From NCBI RefSeq assembly GCF_905475345.1, contig NC_066594.1, positions 3,470,001 to 3,534,000 on the forward strand: a DNA stretch of 64,000 bases, written 5' to 3'. The notes below the pieces were generated by a model, which worked only from the letters and a program-made list of their open reading frames with translations, was not told the DNA's origin and did not search any database. Positions 27,790-43,861 of this stretch are shown here, one piece after another. Both the position numbers and the translations under genes were made by a program. How positions within the stretch are numbered: the stretch's first letter is position 1; each line of letters opens with the position of its first letter. The DNA is from Vespula vulgaris. Taxonomy: Eukaryota; Arthropoda; Insecta; Hymenoptera; Vespidae.

Positions 27790-30700
27790 CTCCATCTCTC
27801 TTTCACTTTTATATAAATATATATTTTTAAACGCTCTCTTATATAAGAAAAACTGCGAAGAAACTTGCTAAGCGTATTATCGAATGTCGCGAAACAGCTG
27901 ACACAGTTTCCGAGACCGGGAAAAAAGAGGGGATAAGAATTCCGCGGCGCCATAAATGAATCTACCCTTTAGTTGTTTTCTTAAGCAGCACGGCAAATGC
28001 TGACGCGGTTGGTACGGTTGGTAGGTGCGCTTACGTGGTCCGCATTAATTGCGAACACTCTTAGAACGGCAAGAGCAAATAAGATGTTAGTGGATAATCG
28101 GACTAGGTCCGGAAGTGGACGAAATCGAGGATGACGCGAGAATGGAGAGGAGAATTGGGATGGGTTGAAAGTGGACGCAACTTTACCAAGGACGTTCTTG
28201 CGATCCATCTATCACATATACCTAATCGTTTCATTTTTCTCTTAACGACTTTGCAATTTTATCTCTCTGTCAGAATTTATTTGAAAGAAAAGAAACGAAG
28301 GAGATTGGAATTGGAACGTTTTAAGAAAATTGTTTCTTTCCTCTGTAGAATTGTGTCTAATACCTACGTCAAGTTTAAAAATTATCGTAATGAAAATGTT
28401 TCGGAGTAAGCGGCTCAACGGGAAAAGCTTAAACGCTTAATCGCCACCCACAAGAGAACATATCTAATGTTAATTGTAACGCGTAATCCATTATATTTGA
28501 TTTTCGGAATTTTACAAAATTTCATATCTTTTCCGCTCTCATACGTAAAGTCATTTGAATATTTCCTTTCTTTCTTTTTTCTATCTCTTCTCGTGGGACG
28601 ACTAATAAGAGATAAAGAGATAAATGAAAGAAGGACAGATAAGCGAATTTTTTAAGAATTTTGTTACCGAGTGTAATAACGAAAGGGAGGAAAAGAGACA
28701 GAGAGAATAGGATAGAAATCGAGGAGTAGAAACTGACCGACACGGATAAGACGTGACCGAATAAAATCTAAGACTCATTCTATAGTAACAGGAGTGCGGG
28801 GGAAGGGAGAGGGGATGTGGGGGTGTGGCGTGGTAGAAAAAGAGAGAAAGAAAGAAAAGAAGCGGCGCGGCGAGGTCGCCTCTTTTGAATTTCTTGGCAG
28901 GCATGCCAACGTAAACCGCAACGGTAACAAATTCTCCAGGCAACGGGATGACGTTGCTGGCGATTCTAAGGGCAAGATGGTAGATGAAATAAACTGTGAG
29001 GGTGACGACAGAGATGGATAAACAGATAATTGGATAGAAAATATGAGAGGAAGAAGAGAAAGCGCGCGCGAGAGACAGAGAGAGAGAGAGAGTAAGTAAA
29101 GGTTGGTTGGTCGCTGCGAGGGTAGAGAGCAAAGTGGAGAGTATGGAGTGTAGTAGTATAGTAGCGTAGAGAAGAGGATAGGAGAGAGGGTAAGAGAGGA
29201 TAGGAAAAGAGAGAAAGAGAGAGTGAGAGAGGGTGGAGAGCGAAGGCGTAGCAGTGAAGAGGGGGTGGGTTGGGGCGGTGGATCCCGGACCGTTCAGTAC
29301 CATTGCATATCCCGCACATCTCGCAGGTGCAGGGCGTGGTGCCTTGTCGGCAATATCGATTACAAACCCGGGCGGTTGCGCATTCACGTCGACACGTGGA
29401 CGCGGACCGGCAGCTAGACTAAATTTGTGTTGCCCTATATTTTAGGTTCCCGCACTCATCTGCCTCTCAAAGATTGATTGCTTTTTCCTCCGCCCCTGCT
29501 TTGCGGCCTATCCTCGAACGACCGATGGACGCGCCGTTACGAATTTATGGTCGGCGCGCACGATCGGCTCGAAACACGCGTGGATCGACCGTCTCGATCA
29601 CCTTTTCTACATTCTCTTCTCCGACATTTTTTTCTTTTTCTAATTCCGTCTTTCTTCCTTTTTCTTCTGTTATCTCAAAGTGTCTCTACGCTTGGAAAAA
29701 CTTCGCGAGGATAGATATATTTTAGAACCGATTTCTTGCACCGTTTGATATAAGCCGATTGCAAGTGTAATCCCAAGCTCGAAAAATCATCCGTTTCTCT
29801 TCGGAGCATTTTCTCCGGCATCTCTCCTCTACCTGGGAGAGGCTCTCTTAGAAATCGTATAATCGTGGGATCCGTTTAGATTGGTATCTTTATTGAGCGA
29901 GTCATTCGGATACACACCGAATGTTCTCTTACGGATCGATAATCCGATGGATCGTTCCTTTACGAGCGAGAACGTTGACCTTCGAGGCCATCGCGTTGCG
30001 CCCCTCTCTACAGTTTGCTTATTCGAATCGCTTTAGCAACACAATCCTTTGCATTATCGTTCTGCGTAATCTAGCGATGGAGTGGGAACATATTAGAGCA
30101 AAGATACTCCATCTCTCTCTCTATCTTTCTATTTCTATTTCTCTCTTTCTCTCTCTTGTTACATCCTTCCTTCTCTTGCAGTAGTCACATCCGCTCACGG
30201 ACGGACGTCCAATGCGTTTTGTCGGCTTCTGCGCGAAGGAAACTTGACAGTATACGCTAAAGATGTACACGGAGGAGGAAATAACCTTCCTCCAACTATT
30301 TTATTACTATTTCCTATTCACGAAATGCACTTTTCCATCTTCCTTCTAATAAGAATAAACCAACGAAAGGTGAATACTCCGATATATGTTTCATGCTATC
30401 TTATTCGTAATGAAAATTCTATGAGTTCCAAACGTTATTAACGTCTCGCCTGTAACTATTTATAAAGAGACTCGATCTACCCGTTTCACGAACCGTTCGG
30501 TTTTGTCAATGGCTCGCCCAAAATAGTCTATTGGTTTAAAGATACCTGTGTAGGGGGTTCAAGCGGTCGTCTTAACAGATAATAACGGTGAAACATCGAA
30601 TTTGGATATCGTTATCGCGGCCGAAGCATGAACGTTAATTTTTTTTATTTTCTCAATGAAAAAAAAAAGAAAACAAGAAAGACAAGGAAAGTCTTAACTG

Positions 30701-32775
30701 CGTAAGATTATTCGTTACACGTCCTTTAAGTTTTTGATATTTTACGAGTCGAGTGATACGTTTTATAGCGATTTTCGGAAAAGCGTATGAAGTTACAAAG
30801 GGATTTAAGTAGGGAATGAAACAAGTACTAGACTAAATTGTGTACTTGAACTCTGGCCGGTATTTAACCTATGTCTAATTAGACTGACACGTTTTGCTCG
30901 GAGGTAGATATGCAGTTGACAAAACAACACTTTTGATCTTACAAAATTATCATTTGGCTAGCTGCCTCTTCAACGTGCGGTTACTTTAGCGGTTATTAGC
31001 GGTGAAAAAGATGAATCTAAAGAATCACAACAGGGAAGATATATTATCGGAAAATAACAGATACCACTACCTACATACGTACCTATCTATATCCATTTAT
31101 CTACATACTTACACCTTATCTACGTACGTATGCATAAGCTTCAAGATAGATACCTACGTAAGTGTACGTGTGAAGGGAATTTACGGAGCTCACGACGTTT
31201 GTAGATTCGATGCTCTTTGTCGCAGCTGCCAAGTCACGAAAGCGGAATTTATGATTTCCGCGAATGACGAAAGTGCTTGCGATCGATTCTATCGTCCGAT
31301 TGCTTGCTGAAAGACCGTTTTATCTTCGGAATTACGTTCGATTTCATTCGATGTCCCGTTCACGATCTCGTCGAATATCGTCGCGACTTTTGTCGCCGAA
31401 ACTGAATTTTGGAGATTGATGAAATTCAAGAATTGAAGAGAGAGACAAAGACAGAGAGAGGAGGGAGAGAGAGACAGAGAGAAAAGAAAAGGTCTACGAG
31501 AGAGACCAAAAGAAAGATTTATTAATGCGTTCGCCTCAAAAGCTTCAAAAACTTGAAAGCCCGGATAGTGTACGCGACATTGGAGACGGATATGTTTTCT
31601 GTGAACATGGACGCAACTTCTCCGTCAGAATGGCGAAAAACACGAGATACGAAATTGAAATATTTCGGTTAAAATGCTCCCGACAACGGTGAGTTTTACG
31701 GCGATGCCGTTAAAAAAACTTTAAATTCTTTCCCGCTGCGTTGCGACTTGACATTTTTTATAGTGGTACTCCTTACTGAAAAAACGGCAGACTTTTACGA
31801 TCCTTATTTACCTACATGATGACATAGAAACGACGTTACGTAGCTTATAATGTAACAACGGTCGTCTTTCGAAAAGTTTAGCGTGACGGTATCTGATAAT
31901 TTTATAGTCCTCCGAAAGTCACCACGAAAATCGATAGTTTTACGACGAGCTAAATGAAATTCTATATTGCGATTTTTTGTGTTTGGCACACACGAAACAA
32001 AAACACCTTAAATGCTTTTTCTCGATTGGAAATGATTAAAAATTGGTCGGGCAATTTACGACGAAGCTCTTTTGTTATATCGAAATTAATTTCTACTATT
32101 GTGTTATTAATTACACAATCCCATTTGATGTTTACCGTGTACGAATATGCAAATTAAAATACATAAAATGTGGTAAAGTACGATCGGTTAAAATATATAA
32201 TAAAATCAACATGGGAGATATTTGAAAAAAGAAAAGAAAAAAGAAAAATATGGTAAATTGCGTATTCGATATCGTACGAATACATGATTTATTATCAGTC
32301 GTAAAATACTATAATTTTTTTAATTGAATAAATTTGTCATAAAAATGAACTAGGTAGGAAAAAGAATCGAATGTATGTGTGTGTGTGTATATATATATTC
32401 AAGGAAACGCCCTCGTGAACGAACCTCACGATCTTCGAGGGTAACGGGTTTTCTCGTACACGTAACGAGACGCCTTTCCTCGGGATTTTTCACGATTCGT
32501 CGGCGGATAGAAAGCTTTATCTCTCTTTCTCTCTCTCTTTCTCTCTCTATCCCTCTTTCTTTCTGAGCCGCATCTGCTTGCAACGAGGAATAGTAATTTT
32601 TTGTTTTCATGGATGAAAGCGTGAAAGAAAATTTGTCTACGTACACGGTAATTTTATCCGGCTAATGAAGGTTCTCGTTATAAGCGATGTCACGGATCGT
32701 TCCTACGTTCGAGGGCAGAGTTCGCTTCACAAAAGTAGTTACGGTCGGTACGTAGTCAGTCCCTCTTACACCTCT

Positions 32776-32813
<38 letters not shown>

Positions 32814-35800
32814 ATATATACATACGTATACGCACATACACACACGTAACAGACAAGACGAAGGCTTTAATTCACAGATATATTTAATCGTGACCGATGG
32901 TTCAAAGCCGGTAGCAAAGTGATGGATCGCGAAAAGTTCGAAACTAAGCTTGTACGAGGTACTAGTGTACGTGTATCTACGTAAGTTTCACCAACGTACA
33001 ATTAATAGTCGCTCGTCCGTTTGCTCGCATCGCTGACTGAAATTATTCTATGATCAACGGGTGAAACTCGGTTGAATGGTAATTGAACTACAGTTATATC
33101 TCCGCCGGGGGTAAATTATTAATTGAAGCGAGACCGTTAGGTGAACGATCGATCAGCCGGTGGGACTGACAGAAATTTACCACTTACAGGTGTATTAAAT
33201 TCTCGTTAATTAATGACAAAGTTTAGTTGCCGTTCGGCGCTTGATAATCGACGTTCGGACTTTTAGAAATTCGTCTGATCGAAACGAACGTGAATAATCG
33301 TTTGTCGACGCGTTAACGAGATGTTAGTTTGCGTTCGTTAAAAGTCTCTCGAAATATGTTCTTCCTTTTTTTTTTTCTATTTCTTAGTTGGCTTTCCATA
33401 CTTTTCGTTTTAATCAGAATCAACGAATGAAAAATGTGCAACCTCTTAGAAAACAATCTCATCTCTTTCCTATGGATCTTCGTTATGGGAAGACCGGATT
33501 ATAACCATGCACTTTATGAATATTCAAAAACAAAATTTTATTCTCTGGCGTCCGAGCATCGTTATAATTTGACTTTACTACGACAGAAGTCGTCGGATAT
33601 GCACGAGAATGCGACGACAGATGCCGTTTGATTTACTTCTCGAACAATGCAATTTAAGTTGGCGAAACGACTCGAGTGAAGGGTAGCGAATCGGAAGAAA
33701 TTCAGAAGTTACGAGGACAGGACGATCTAACGGACACTGCGAATTTTCTTCTATACATATACATACATACATACATACATACATATATGCATACATACAT
33801 ACATACCATACATATATTCTTCACGTCGACATCTAGGAGAATTATTTCTTAAATCTGTGTATAATATAAACGAGAAAGCTTCATTCATGTTTCTTCTCCT
33901 TTGCTTCTCTTTTATTCCTTACAGTTTCATCTTTGTTTTTCGCGTTTTCCCGTTCTTTTTTTCCTTTTTCTTTTTCTCATTTTCTCTTTCTCTCCTTACT
34001 TATTTATCTTTAAGCGAAAAAATATCGTAGAAAGCAGAGATAGTTCGACGCGATAGTAATCCCAAACCGGCAGCGACCTTTCGTAGATTCAGAAAGATCT
34101 TTCTCTCTCTCTCTCTGTGTGTCTGTCTGTCTGTCTGTCTCTCTCTCCCTCTCTCTTTCTCTCCCTGGAGTCGGTACGCTCGAAGCTTCTCTATCTCTTC
34201 TTAATGGAGCTTCGTACGTTCGAGATAAATTACCGGCGCGGAAAACCTTTTCTCTCGTGCAAACTATTTATCCTGAACACCGGCATAGAAACGCTTTCTA
34301 ATGGCAGAGTAAAGAGGGTCTGGAAAACGGGCTCGAGTTCAAGGAGAAAACAAAGCGCTATCCTCGGCCACCGCCCCGCAGTTATTTATTTCGCTCAACT
34401 TTATAATATTAATTTTTCAAATTCTGTGTTCGTCTACGCTCCGTTCCCTCGTCTGGCTTTATTTTTTTTTTTATTATTATTATTTTTTTCTTATTGTTTT
34501 TTCTTTTTTTTTTTTGCTTTTTTATTTCTTTTAATTTTTTCCCTCGACCCTTATGCTCAAATCTGTTTTTCTTCCTCTATTTATGTATTTCATACTTTAA
34601 ACTTTGAAATAGATAGAAAGATCGATAGATAGATCTTGCGAGAAGGGAGCAATGTATTTTTATTAAATATCCTCAATATTCGTAAATATATAGGACGAAA
34701 GATTATCGATAAGGCTACAGGATATTAACAACGAAAAAAGGATCTAAATGATTTTACAAATCGATCACACTTGTTCGATAAATTTTTCTAGGCTAATTTC
34801 TTTTTTCGTTTCTCTTAAATTTGTAAAAGTACATACCTAGGAACTAGTTTACGATCTGAAGAGAAAAAAGAAAAAGAACTTAGTTCAATGTCATTCGAAT
34901 AAAGATAATTAATTTTCAATATCTCCAATAAGAATTTTTCTTATACTTAGAAAGTTTTGATCGATCGTATACATATACATATTGTGTGTATCTAAATATG
35001 TAATATGTGTTCAGCAATTTTCACGATAATCGAGCTACATAAAGGTATTCGATTTTAAACGATTGAATGACGAGGATAGTTCCAATGCAACATTGTAGTT
35101 TCCAGATTAACGTGTTCGTTCGATAGAAAGTATACAAAAAGCCAATGCGTCAACGCAGTTGTATCAGGATTTTTCGCGCAAATAGAAACTCGCTCTTTCG
35201 TACATGTTCACCATCGAGTAACGTTAAATTGCACCCGCGTTTCGCCTCATACCCTATGCCTCGTAGTTTAACAATGGCTTTTCTTTTACAATCCGATCGA
35301 AAAAAACGGAAAGACTTTGGAAGTATTTCATTTGTCGTAACGTTTGCTTTTTTGTAATTGATCCGATTGACGTGAGCAAACAGGATCTCGCCGTTCTCAT
35401 TTTATTTTTCTTGTCTCTTTCTTTTTTTTTTCCTTTTTCCTTTTCTTTTTCTTTTCCATTCGTGAACGAGTCGACGACGGTTTTTTCTTTCTTTCTTTTT
35501 TTTTTTTTTTGCTTTTTATTCCTTTTCACTCGTTTGCAAATTAGTGAAGCTCTCTTTTATATTTCTCACTCTGAAATTTCAAAAAAATTGGAAACCGATA
35601 GGAGCAGAACGATTAACATGGCACGATTTACATGTGACTATCGCAAACCCGACTTCAATTTGAGATTTTCTTTTCTACGCATTCGATGTAGCATCACGTC
35701 CTTGCTCTTTTTCATCAAGCTCGACGACAAAACATCTATGGAGCTTTCTATGTGTATGCGCGCATCTTGATACTTTACCATTACTGGATCCTCTATTTTG

Positions 35801-37908
35801 TTCGGTCCCTTTTTGTTTTCCGACCCTCTCTCTTCCTCTTTTTCTTTTTCCTTCTCTATTTTTATCTTTATCTCTATTTCTATCTATCTATCTATCTGTC
35901 TATCTATCTACCTCTCGTTTTTCGTAAAGCTAACGATTTCATTGGTATTCGATTTCCCGTAAACGTAATACAGTAGTTCTTTTTTCTTTTTTTCTTTTAT
36001 TTTAACGTATCTTATTTGTTCTATTTGATTATATTTCGTTATTAGAGACTATTGAAATAGATAAATAGATATATATATATATAATTTCAATTAAAATTTT
36101 CAACTTTTTCAATTAATTCATATCGATTCTTATTTTCTAACATAAACATTTTTAAAGCATCAACTTATTTCAAGATATTTTGATTATTTTTGTATTATTT
36201 AAGAAAGAATCGTATATCAGGAATTATTGGTATATGGTTCAATTTTAACTTTATTTAATGCAATATTGTATAACTATGTTTTTCTTTTTTTTTTCGCCTA
36301 TTCTTTGACCATCTTTAACAATGCAGTAGAATCTCTATTATTCCAACATCCATTATCCGAAAGTTCCACTATCCGAATTTTCTGTTATAAGAACTTTCTA
36401 TTATCCCAACAATGTAGTTTTTTTTTCTTTTTTTTTTTTTTTTATAGAATGTTATATTTCCTCTTCTATTGATGCACATGTATGTTTCACGCAATGTTTT
36501 TCTCGTCCTATAACAATCTCAAATAAACTTGATCTATAATAATTTTCTTTCGAATCCACTTTGAGATATTTGAAGTAATATCGAAAAGAAGTATATCAAT
36601 GAAAACAAAAACGATGGTGTTCTCTTTGTTGTTTCGAAATATTCATGGCTTCAGAGGAATCGTGATTCAGATACTTTTAGATTTTAACAAAAGCAAATGC
36701 AAATTCCCAAAGTTAAGCACAATAGAATATTTAGATAACATTTTGGCGGTCAAAAAGGAGCGAAACTTGTAAATTTCTATCTAAATTATTCATGTTGTTT
36801 GATTTCCTTTAAGAAATACAAAGTTCAGTGGCAAACGAGTTGTTAACCTATCATTTGAGAAAATTATTGTTCATTAATGTGTATATTAGAGATTTTCAGA
36901 GTAAAATAACTCTTTTCGAAAGCACAATCAATCTCCTTATACTAATCAGCTTTTTATACTCATCGATATTGAAATATGTATAGCATTACTTCTACTTTCG
37001 TATGAATCATTTATATTTTTATACTTTCTTATTGTTTCTTTTAATAGCTAAGATATATAAGATTTGTAATATCGTACGAATTAATTAAAAAAAAGAAATA
37101 CATATACACCTAAATTGTATATCATACAATATAAACAAGAATATTTATTTATAGAAAATTATAACGAGCGTACGAATACTTGTTAGGGCTCACTGTACGT
37201 ATCTACAGACATGCAACGATCTCCTTTATTTAATTTGTTCCTATCTCTCGCTATTTTATTTATCTAGCGGAAAGATATTTCCAAAAAACGAAACTTTTTC
37301 TCAACGTATCGCGTTTCAATTAGCGAACTAGTTTAGATTTCCTTGGTATATTTCATAAAGTTTATCGAGAATGTACAACGCGTTCTCCTTCTCTCTCTTT
37401 TTCTCTTGCACCTTGTCGTATGTTGTCGGATGCTGTAGCGTGGGTCACCGAGCAAAGATGTCTTCCCTTTTCGCACGGCTCATTTCGCGAGCGACGTGTA
37501 TTTCCGTCACGTAAGCACCGAGGAAATGTTGAAGGGAAATATGAGACCATGTTCGAGCCCGGCGCTTTTCCTACCGCAAAATATTCTCCTCGTTTCTTTT
37601 AAGACAAAGAAGAAGGAAAAAGAGAGAAAGACAGAGAGAAATAGAGAGAGAGAGAAATTTTATTTTAAACTTCAAAATCGTGATATAATTTTTGATCTTC
37701 CTTTCTCTTTTTAGCTGTTCACCTCGAAAGACATAAAAATGCGAACGATTAAGGTCTTTCCAAGAATCCATTACAGTCTTTTCCTTTTATTCCACCTTTA
37801 AGAGAGTTCTCGATGCTTCAGCGTCTTCCTTTTTAAACCTTTTTCTTTTGGAAAGGATCTTGATTCGAGATTTGTTCTGCTAACATTCTACTCGAAGGAT
37901 GATAAGAT

Positions 37909-37953
<45 letters not shown>

Positions 37954-40900
37954 GAAGGAGAGAAAAAGAAAGAGAAAGGAAAAAGTCGTGGGAGAGAAAA
38001 TAAAATCAAATAAATATGCAATCAGAAACTCCGAAGGAAACGAAGGTAGTTTTCTCTTTGAACTGTACTAGTCTATTGGATTTAGTCGTCCTTCGTATTT
38101 GTCAGGACTATTTACTTTCTACGTTTATCAGTGAAGCGCGGCAATCTGCTTGTAAATATAGAAGTGCATATTCGTAAGAGAGGATGAGATGGTTAATGAG
38201 ATGGTTAAAATAGAGGATTAATGATTCAGAAAAATAATTCTTTTCTCTCTCCCTCTCTCTCTCTTTCTCCCTCCCTCTCTTTCTCTCTACCTCTCTTTCA
38301 TTCCTTCGTAAACTAGAAATCTATAATTGCGAGTATAATTAAAACTCCGAACTTACTATGTTGATCGCGATTTCATGTAGCTTTTTTTCCCCCTTAAAAA
38401 TTCGCAAGTAATAATTTTCCTCGATAATTAAAAAATATTCCTATTAACGCGAGCTTAAAATAATCTCGAAAAATGGAGAGCCAACTGAACGGTATCAGGT
38501 TCGTTCGATGGATTTTCCTATGAGTTAATTTCTAAGTTCCTATAAAGTACCTATAAGTCAGGATCAAGTATCATCATAGTTAACGACTTATTAATCCTTT
38601 GTCCCGTGTAATAACAAGCAGTAAATCGTAGACACTTCGAGAGATAAAGGCTCTTTCGTATTTGTCAAAATTAGCAAGCGGAAGGAGAATTTAATCGAGA
38701 AAAATGAAGAAGCTCCGGGGTAAAATTCTTTCCTTCTATAAAGACAAGAAAAAGAAAAAGGAAAGAAAAGAAAAGAAAAGAAAAGAAAAGAAAAAGATAA
38801 TAGAGGTTCGTCAATGAACTAATCGATATAATTATTCTATTGGATTTACGTTTGATCGCGTTGAAAAAGATGAATCGTTAAGAAAATTTTACATCGAAAA
38901 AAGAATGGAGATTCGTTCGAAAGCAAAGAAATTGAAGATTAATCGTGGGGAAAAGGTTGGTCACGTCATGTTAAACATATAATCAACGTTATGGTAGTCT
39001 TCTAAGCATACATTTTTTCCCATTACGATAGGATACGTATATATGTAAATGTATTTTGCGTGAGGTAAGGGTAAGCACGCAAGGAACCCAACAGGTTGAT
39101 GATTCTTGGACAAAATGTCGTAACGTTAAGCACGAATCTTTGCGTTTATAGGAGGTAGAGAAGAACATTTGTGACGGAATATGGGATAGGGACACGCTAC
39201 CCTTGAATAATTCTTAGGGGTAGCTAGAAGAATGATTAATCGTGCCTAAGTGGCTCACTTTCTCTGTTAGCACGCGAAACGGCCTAGAGCCGGAGGCCTT
39301 CTCTTTCCTGCGTTTATTTCTCCACTTCTTTTTCTCTATTTTCTTTTTTCTCTTTTCTCCTCTCATTTTACGCGTTCTTTACGTTCCGGATGAAGATTTG
39401 CGCGCATTCGTTTCAGATTTCAAACGCTTTGCCATTTTGAACACCGGTAAAGCGTAGGAATTCTAAAACAAATACCACGCTCGAGTACTACCCTTCTTAG
39501 CCTCCTTCATCTTCTTCTTTTTCTTTACTCCATTGTCCTCACTAGGTCGTTCATCCCTCTTGGTTTCTTCTCTTACCTTCGGCTTTGTCTTCATTCGTCG
39601 TTGACTACAAAGTTTTTCTTCGATTATCAATATCCCCATTTTCTTTATTTCGAAACTTGACATCGTTGATTTCAACTTTTTCACCCATGGGGTGTTATCG
39701 CCTTTTATAAAACTAAATAATTCATAAACGAGCGCATATCGATGGTTATCTCTTTTTCGATCTATTTTGTGTCAGAAAATTTCATTAATCAATATAATAC
39801 CATTCTGTTGGTGCTTCATTTATAATGGCTTTCCAGCGGTATTTCTCGATAACGATCGTTAATATCTAATAAAATTCTGCCTTATTTTGTCTTTGTTCTA
39901 TTCACGTTCCCTTCTCTTTCTCTTTCTCTCCTGTTTGTTTTTTCTCTCGATTATATATGAATGAAATTCTCGGATGTTCTACTAATAAAATTCATATTAT
40001 ATTAGCAGGCACGAAATGAAATTCCATCAAGTTAACCATAGTGAGAATGCAATTCAAACGATTTAATAAGTTCCAGATTGTTGGATAATAAAAGAAAAGA
40101 ATTTCTTCAATATCGTGAAACTGCTATTTGATCTTTGACGTTAATTTATCGAAGCGTGCATGTTGCGGAGTGTTCGAGACAGAATCTAATTCTTTTTCTT
40201 GGTTGAAGGGAAGGAAATGTTTTGATGGAGAAGCTTAGTCACGATTGGCACGCGACTTACAATTAGGTGAGGACTTGGCACGTTACGCAGACGTAAACGC
40301 AGACGTAAACGCAGACGCGATGCGGACGAACACGCACAGGCGTAACGACGTGATGGAGGCAGACAGTTCTTTTTTCTCTATTTTTTTTTCGCAAAAAGGA
40401 AAAATATGGAAGATAGAGAAATAGTATGAGAGGGTGTTTCTAAGGGTGGATTGAAAGACGGCAATCGGAGAGAAATGAGAACGGACGTAACCAGACTCGA
40501 ATATAATTTTTCAACCGTCAGGGACGACTTAGAGAACGACAACTGAGAAAAATGAGCTCCTATCGCGCGGCAATTTGCCCTTCGTCCTTTTACGTGTGAA
40601 CGTACCGAGGAATAGAAACCGATAGCGATGCTTTTGAAGTGGTCAGCACGACAAGAAGGGTCGAACGGTAGGACGGGATTGGATGCGGGATTGTGTGTAA
40701 CTTTTTGTTAGAACGTGGCAGTTCCTTTTTCGTGGGTGTATGACCGCACGTTTTAATGCAATATTTTTCTATGATCCCGACCATCGCGTGCTACGATTTA
40801 TCAATTTTCACAGCAGACCTTTCGATCTCGTATTAGGGGATATATGTGTATATATATATATACATCTATATACACGTTAACAAACACATAGACACGTATG

Positions 40901-42557
40901 TGGCTATTTCTGAATATTCTCAAGAAAAAACAATGATTATAAGAATTCGTTAAAAATTGTGTATGCGTTCTACGACGAAAAGTTTCAAAGAGATCGAAAG
41001 GACCAAGTTTTCGAAGAAGAAGAAGAAGAAGAAGCTTCTATTATATCTCCTTTCTCTTTTTCACTCTCTTTCTCTCTGACTGTTGTCACAAGAGTCATCT
41101 AATCAACGTAGAAAGTTTAACTCGGTTTAACTTCGAAAGCCTGGAAGTTTGATCGAATAAGATTCGAAGTTAAAACGAGACTATATTTTACCTCGAAACA
41201 TTACTATCGCTAGGTCCTCCCTGTTAACTTATTACCTTGGCGACTCTTTACTTTTTCCTCTTAAATCACAATTGTTATTATACCTTTATGATTTATCAGA
41301 TAAGAGGAAGGGACTGTCGACGGTCAAGAATGCGACCGAATGGAGTACACGCGGCTAGAATTTCCTTAATGCACGAGGAAACTTCCCAGGCATTCGCATG
41401 GAATCTATCGATTTCCATTGAGACTTCACTAATGGCTATTATAACCTTAAGGTTTATTACACACGTACACACACACATACGCACACACATATGCACATAT
41501 ATGACTAATTAAGACGAGTACTGTTGATTAAGGAAAAAAGAAAAAAAAAGGAGGAAAAGAAGAAGAAGAAAATGAAAGCAAAAAAAATTATGATTAAACG
41601 TGCACGATCCTTTTCTTTTACTTATTCAAGAACGATGAGTTATCAAGGGACGATACGATAGAAAAGGGTTCGTTAATTGTGTTGATAGTGTTGATGGTTA
41701 CTTCATTACACGCAAGTCGCTCGTTTGTTCCTACACCATCTCTCAAAGATCCTTTTAAGAGGGCCAACAATACGTATCACCGATATCGAATTCAATTACC
41801 ATCGAGTGTTAGCTCGTTAGTCGTCGAAAACTCATTAATTTTCTAGAGCATTACAATTTTAACCTTCTTCCTTTGAGAAATCCCGTTGCTCATTAAATGC
41901 TCGAGCATGGACGTCCTCGAATCCTCCTTCCTTGTCCTCCTTGTGACTTTTAAAGTCGATTTTCTTTCTTCAGTGTCTGAAGAGTCCATCCATCGTAAGA
42001 ACGAGAACGATGCTGCTGATTATAAAATGGATATATAATTTTTATCGTGCACGACGAACGCATTACGCCCGCATAATTATCTCGTCGAGAGTCGCGTTAA
42101 CTCTTGTACGTCCGACAGGAGATGTCAAGCTCATCAATTAAAAATTCTTTCGAAGAAGAAGAGGGATATTGCTTTGAAGGTAGCCGAGCGCATGCTTTTT
42201 AATCGAACTTCTTTGAGCTTTCTTTTCCTACTACGAAGACGTGTTGAGCAAGAAAAAAAAGTGGGAAAGGAGGGAGAGAGAGGGAGAGGGAGAGAGAGAG
42301 AGAAAGTGGGAGAGATGCAGGCGAAGGTGGCTACCAAATCGATAGAGTTGCAATGTGACATATCTACAGATTGAGATATTTCAACCGAAATAGTCAAGCA
42401 TCTTTTGAGTTAGTCTACGAACAAGGAAAATTAGAAAGAAATGATTTTATGGGAAATCTTTTTGATTAGTACTCTTGTTGTTTTAAAACTTGTAATTTTT
42501 TCACGGGAAATAAACCAATGTTTTCATTTAAATTGCTCTCATATAGGTATATGTATG

Positions 42558-42588
<31 letters not shown>

Positions 42589-43133
42589 GTCATTATTCTC
42601 CCGTTGAATTTTGATAGGATTCTTTCTGTACAAAGAGATAGGATGCATACGGACAGCTCAATCTACATACACGACTCGTCTCCCTCCGGCCTAATAATTC
42701 TTTCTTTGATCCTCCATTCATTTCAATTTGCTGAAACTTACTCGTATATATGGGCTGCTAACTGGATATTGCGTTTTGTCGGCCGCGTACAAATACGTCA
42801 TAGTCGCTTTTATACCGTGTTTGCTCCCACACGTATATACGTATGTACATTGATACGCGAATCTACTATGATATATGTATAAGTATACATAGGTATATGC
42901 GTTAAAGCGCGTACGAATGATGGATACTTGGCTAGATATGCAAGTGTTTTGTTTACCGCAGGGCTACCGGAGCAGTTCGTGCGATATATCGTCGTAAGTT
43001 AAGTGTACTGATACACATTGGACAGTGGACTGGAACGTCAGTACTGTAACCGACTACAAGAGACAGAGAGAGAGAGAGAGAGAGAGGCAAGAGAATAGAT
43101 ATACAACATCTATCCCGATTGGTGGAAAGCCGA

Positions 43134-43170
<37 letters not shown>

Positions 43171-43821
43171 CTTTCCGTGACATTTACGGCACGAACGATT
43201 AGAGCTTTCGCCGGATAAAGTCGTGATCTATCGGATGCGAATTTAATCGTTTCGAGAGATATGCGGGAGAGTTATCCTTGATTTCCTCGTACTAGCAGTT
43301 CCGTCATTTTACACCAAAATTCATTCGTCAAGAATTTTCAAACATGTTTCTCGAATATGAAAGAATGCACGATCTATCATAGGGAAATTGTCGAGAAAAT
43401 CATAAGAAGGATTCTTTACGCTATGGTAGAAACAGGATGAATGAGAGATACATATACACACACACACATACGAAATGAGAGAGGGAGAGAGAGAGAGAGT
43501 AGAGAACGGAACGAAAAATTTCTTTTGATCCTATTAAGTTCCGCATTTCAGTCGTCGCAATTTAAACAAACTAACGAGAGAGGAGGTACGTACGTATGTA
43601 TATACATATGTAAATACGTACGCACGATGTATATACGCTCGACGAGTCGTGTAACGATGTCGTTAGGTAGCCGGCATGTTAAAAATAGTAGGTGCGGGAT
43701 TACTTGGGACATAACTTTAAATTACGAAGACCGAGCTGGCATCGATCGCGCCCGTATTTTAATGCTACAGTGAAAAGAAGCTTTATCGAAAGAGTAAATG
43801 TAAAAGAAAAGAACGGGAGGT

Positions 43822-43861
<40 letters not shown>

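Noticed and set aside
28602..29387. 261-codon minus-strand frame
   Set aside because: It is mostly Ser/Leu/Phe/Tyr runs from CT-rich DNA, with no motif and no good splice context. The GC-richer block was kept only as a note.
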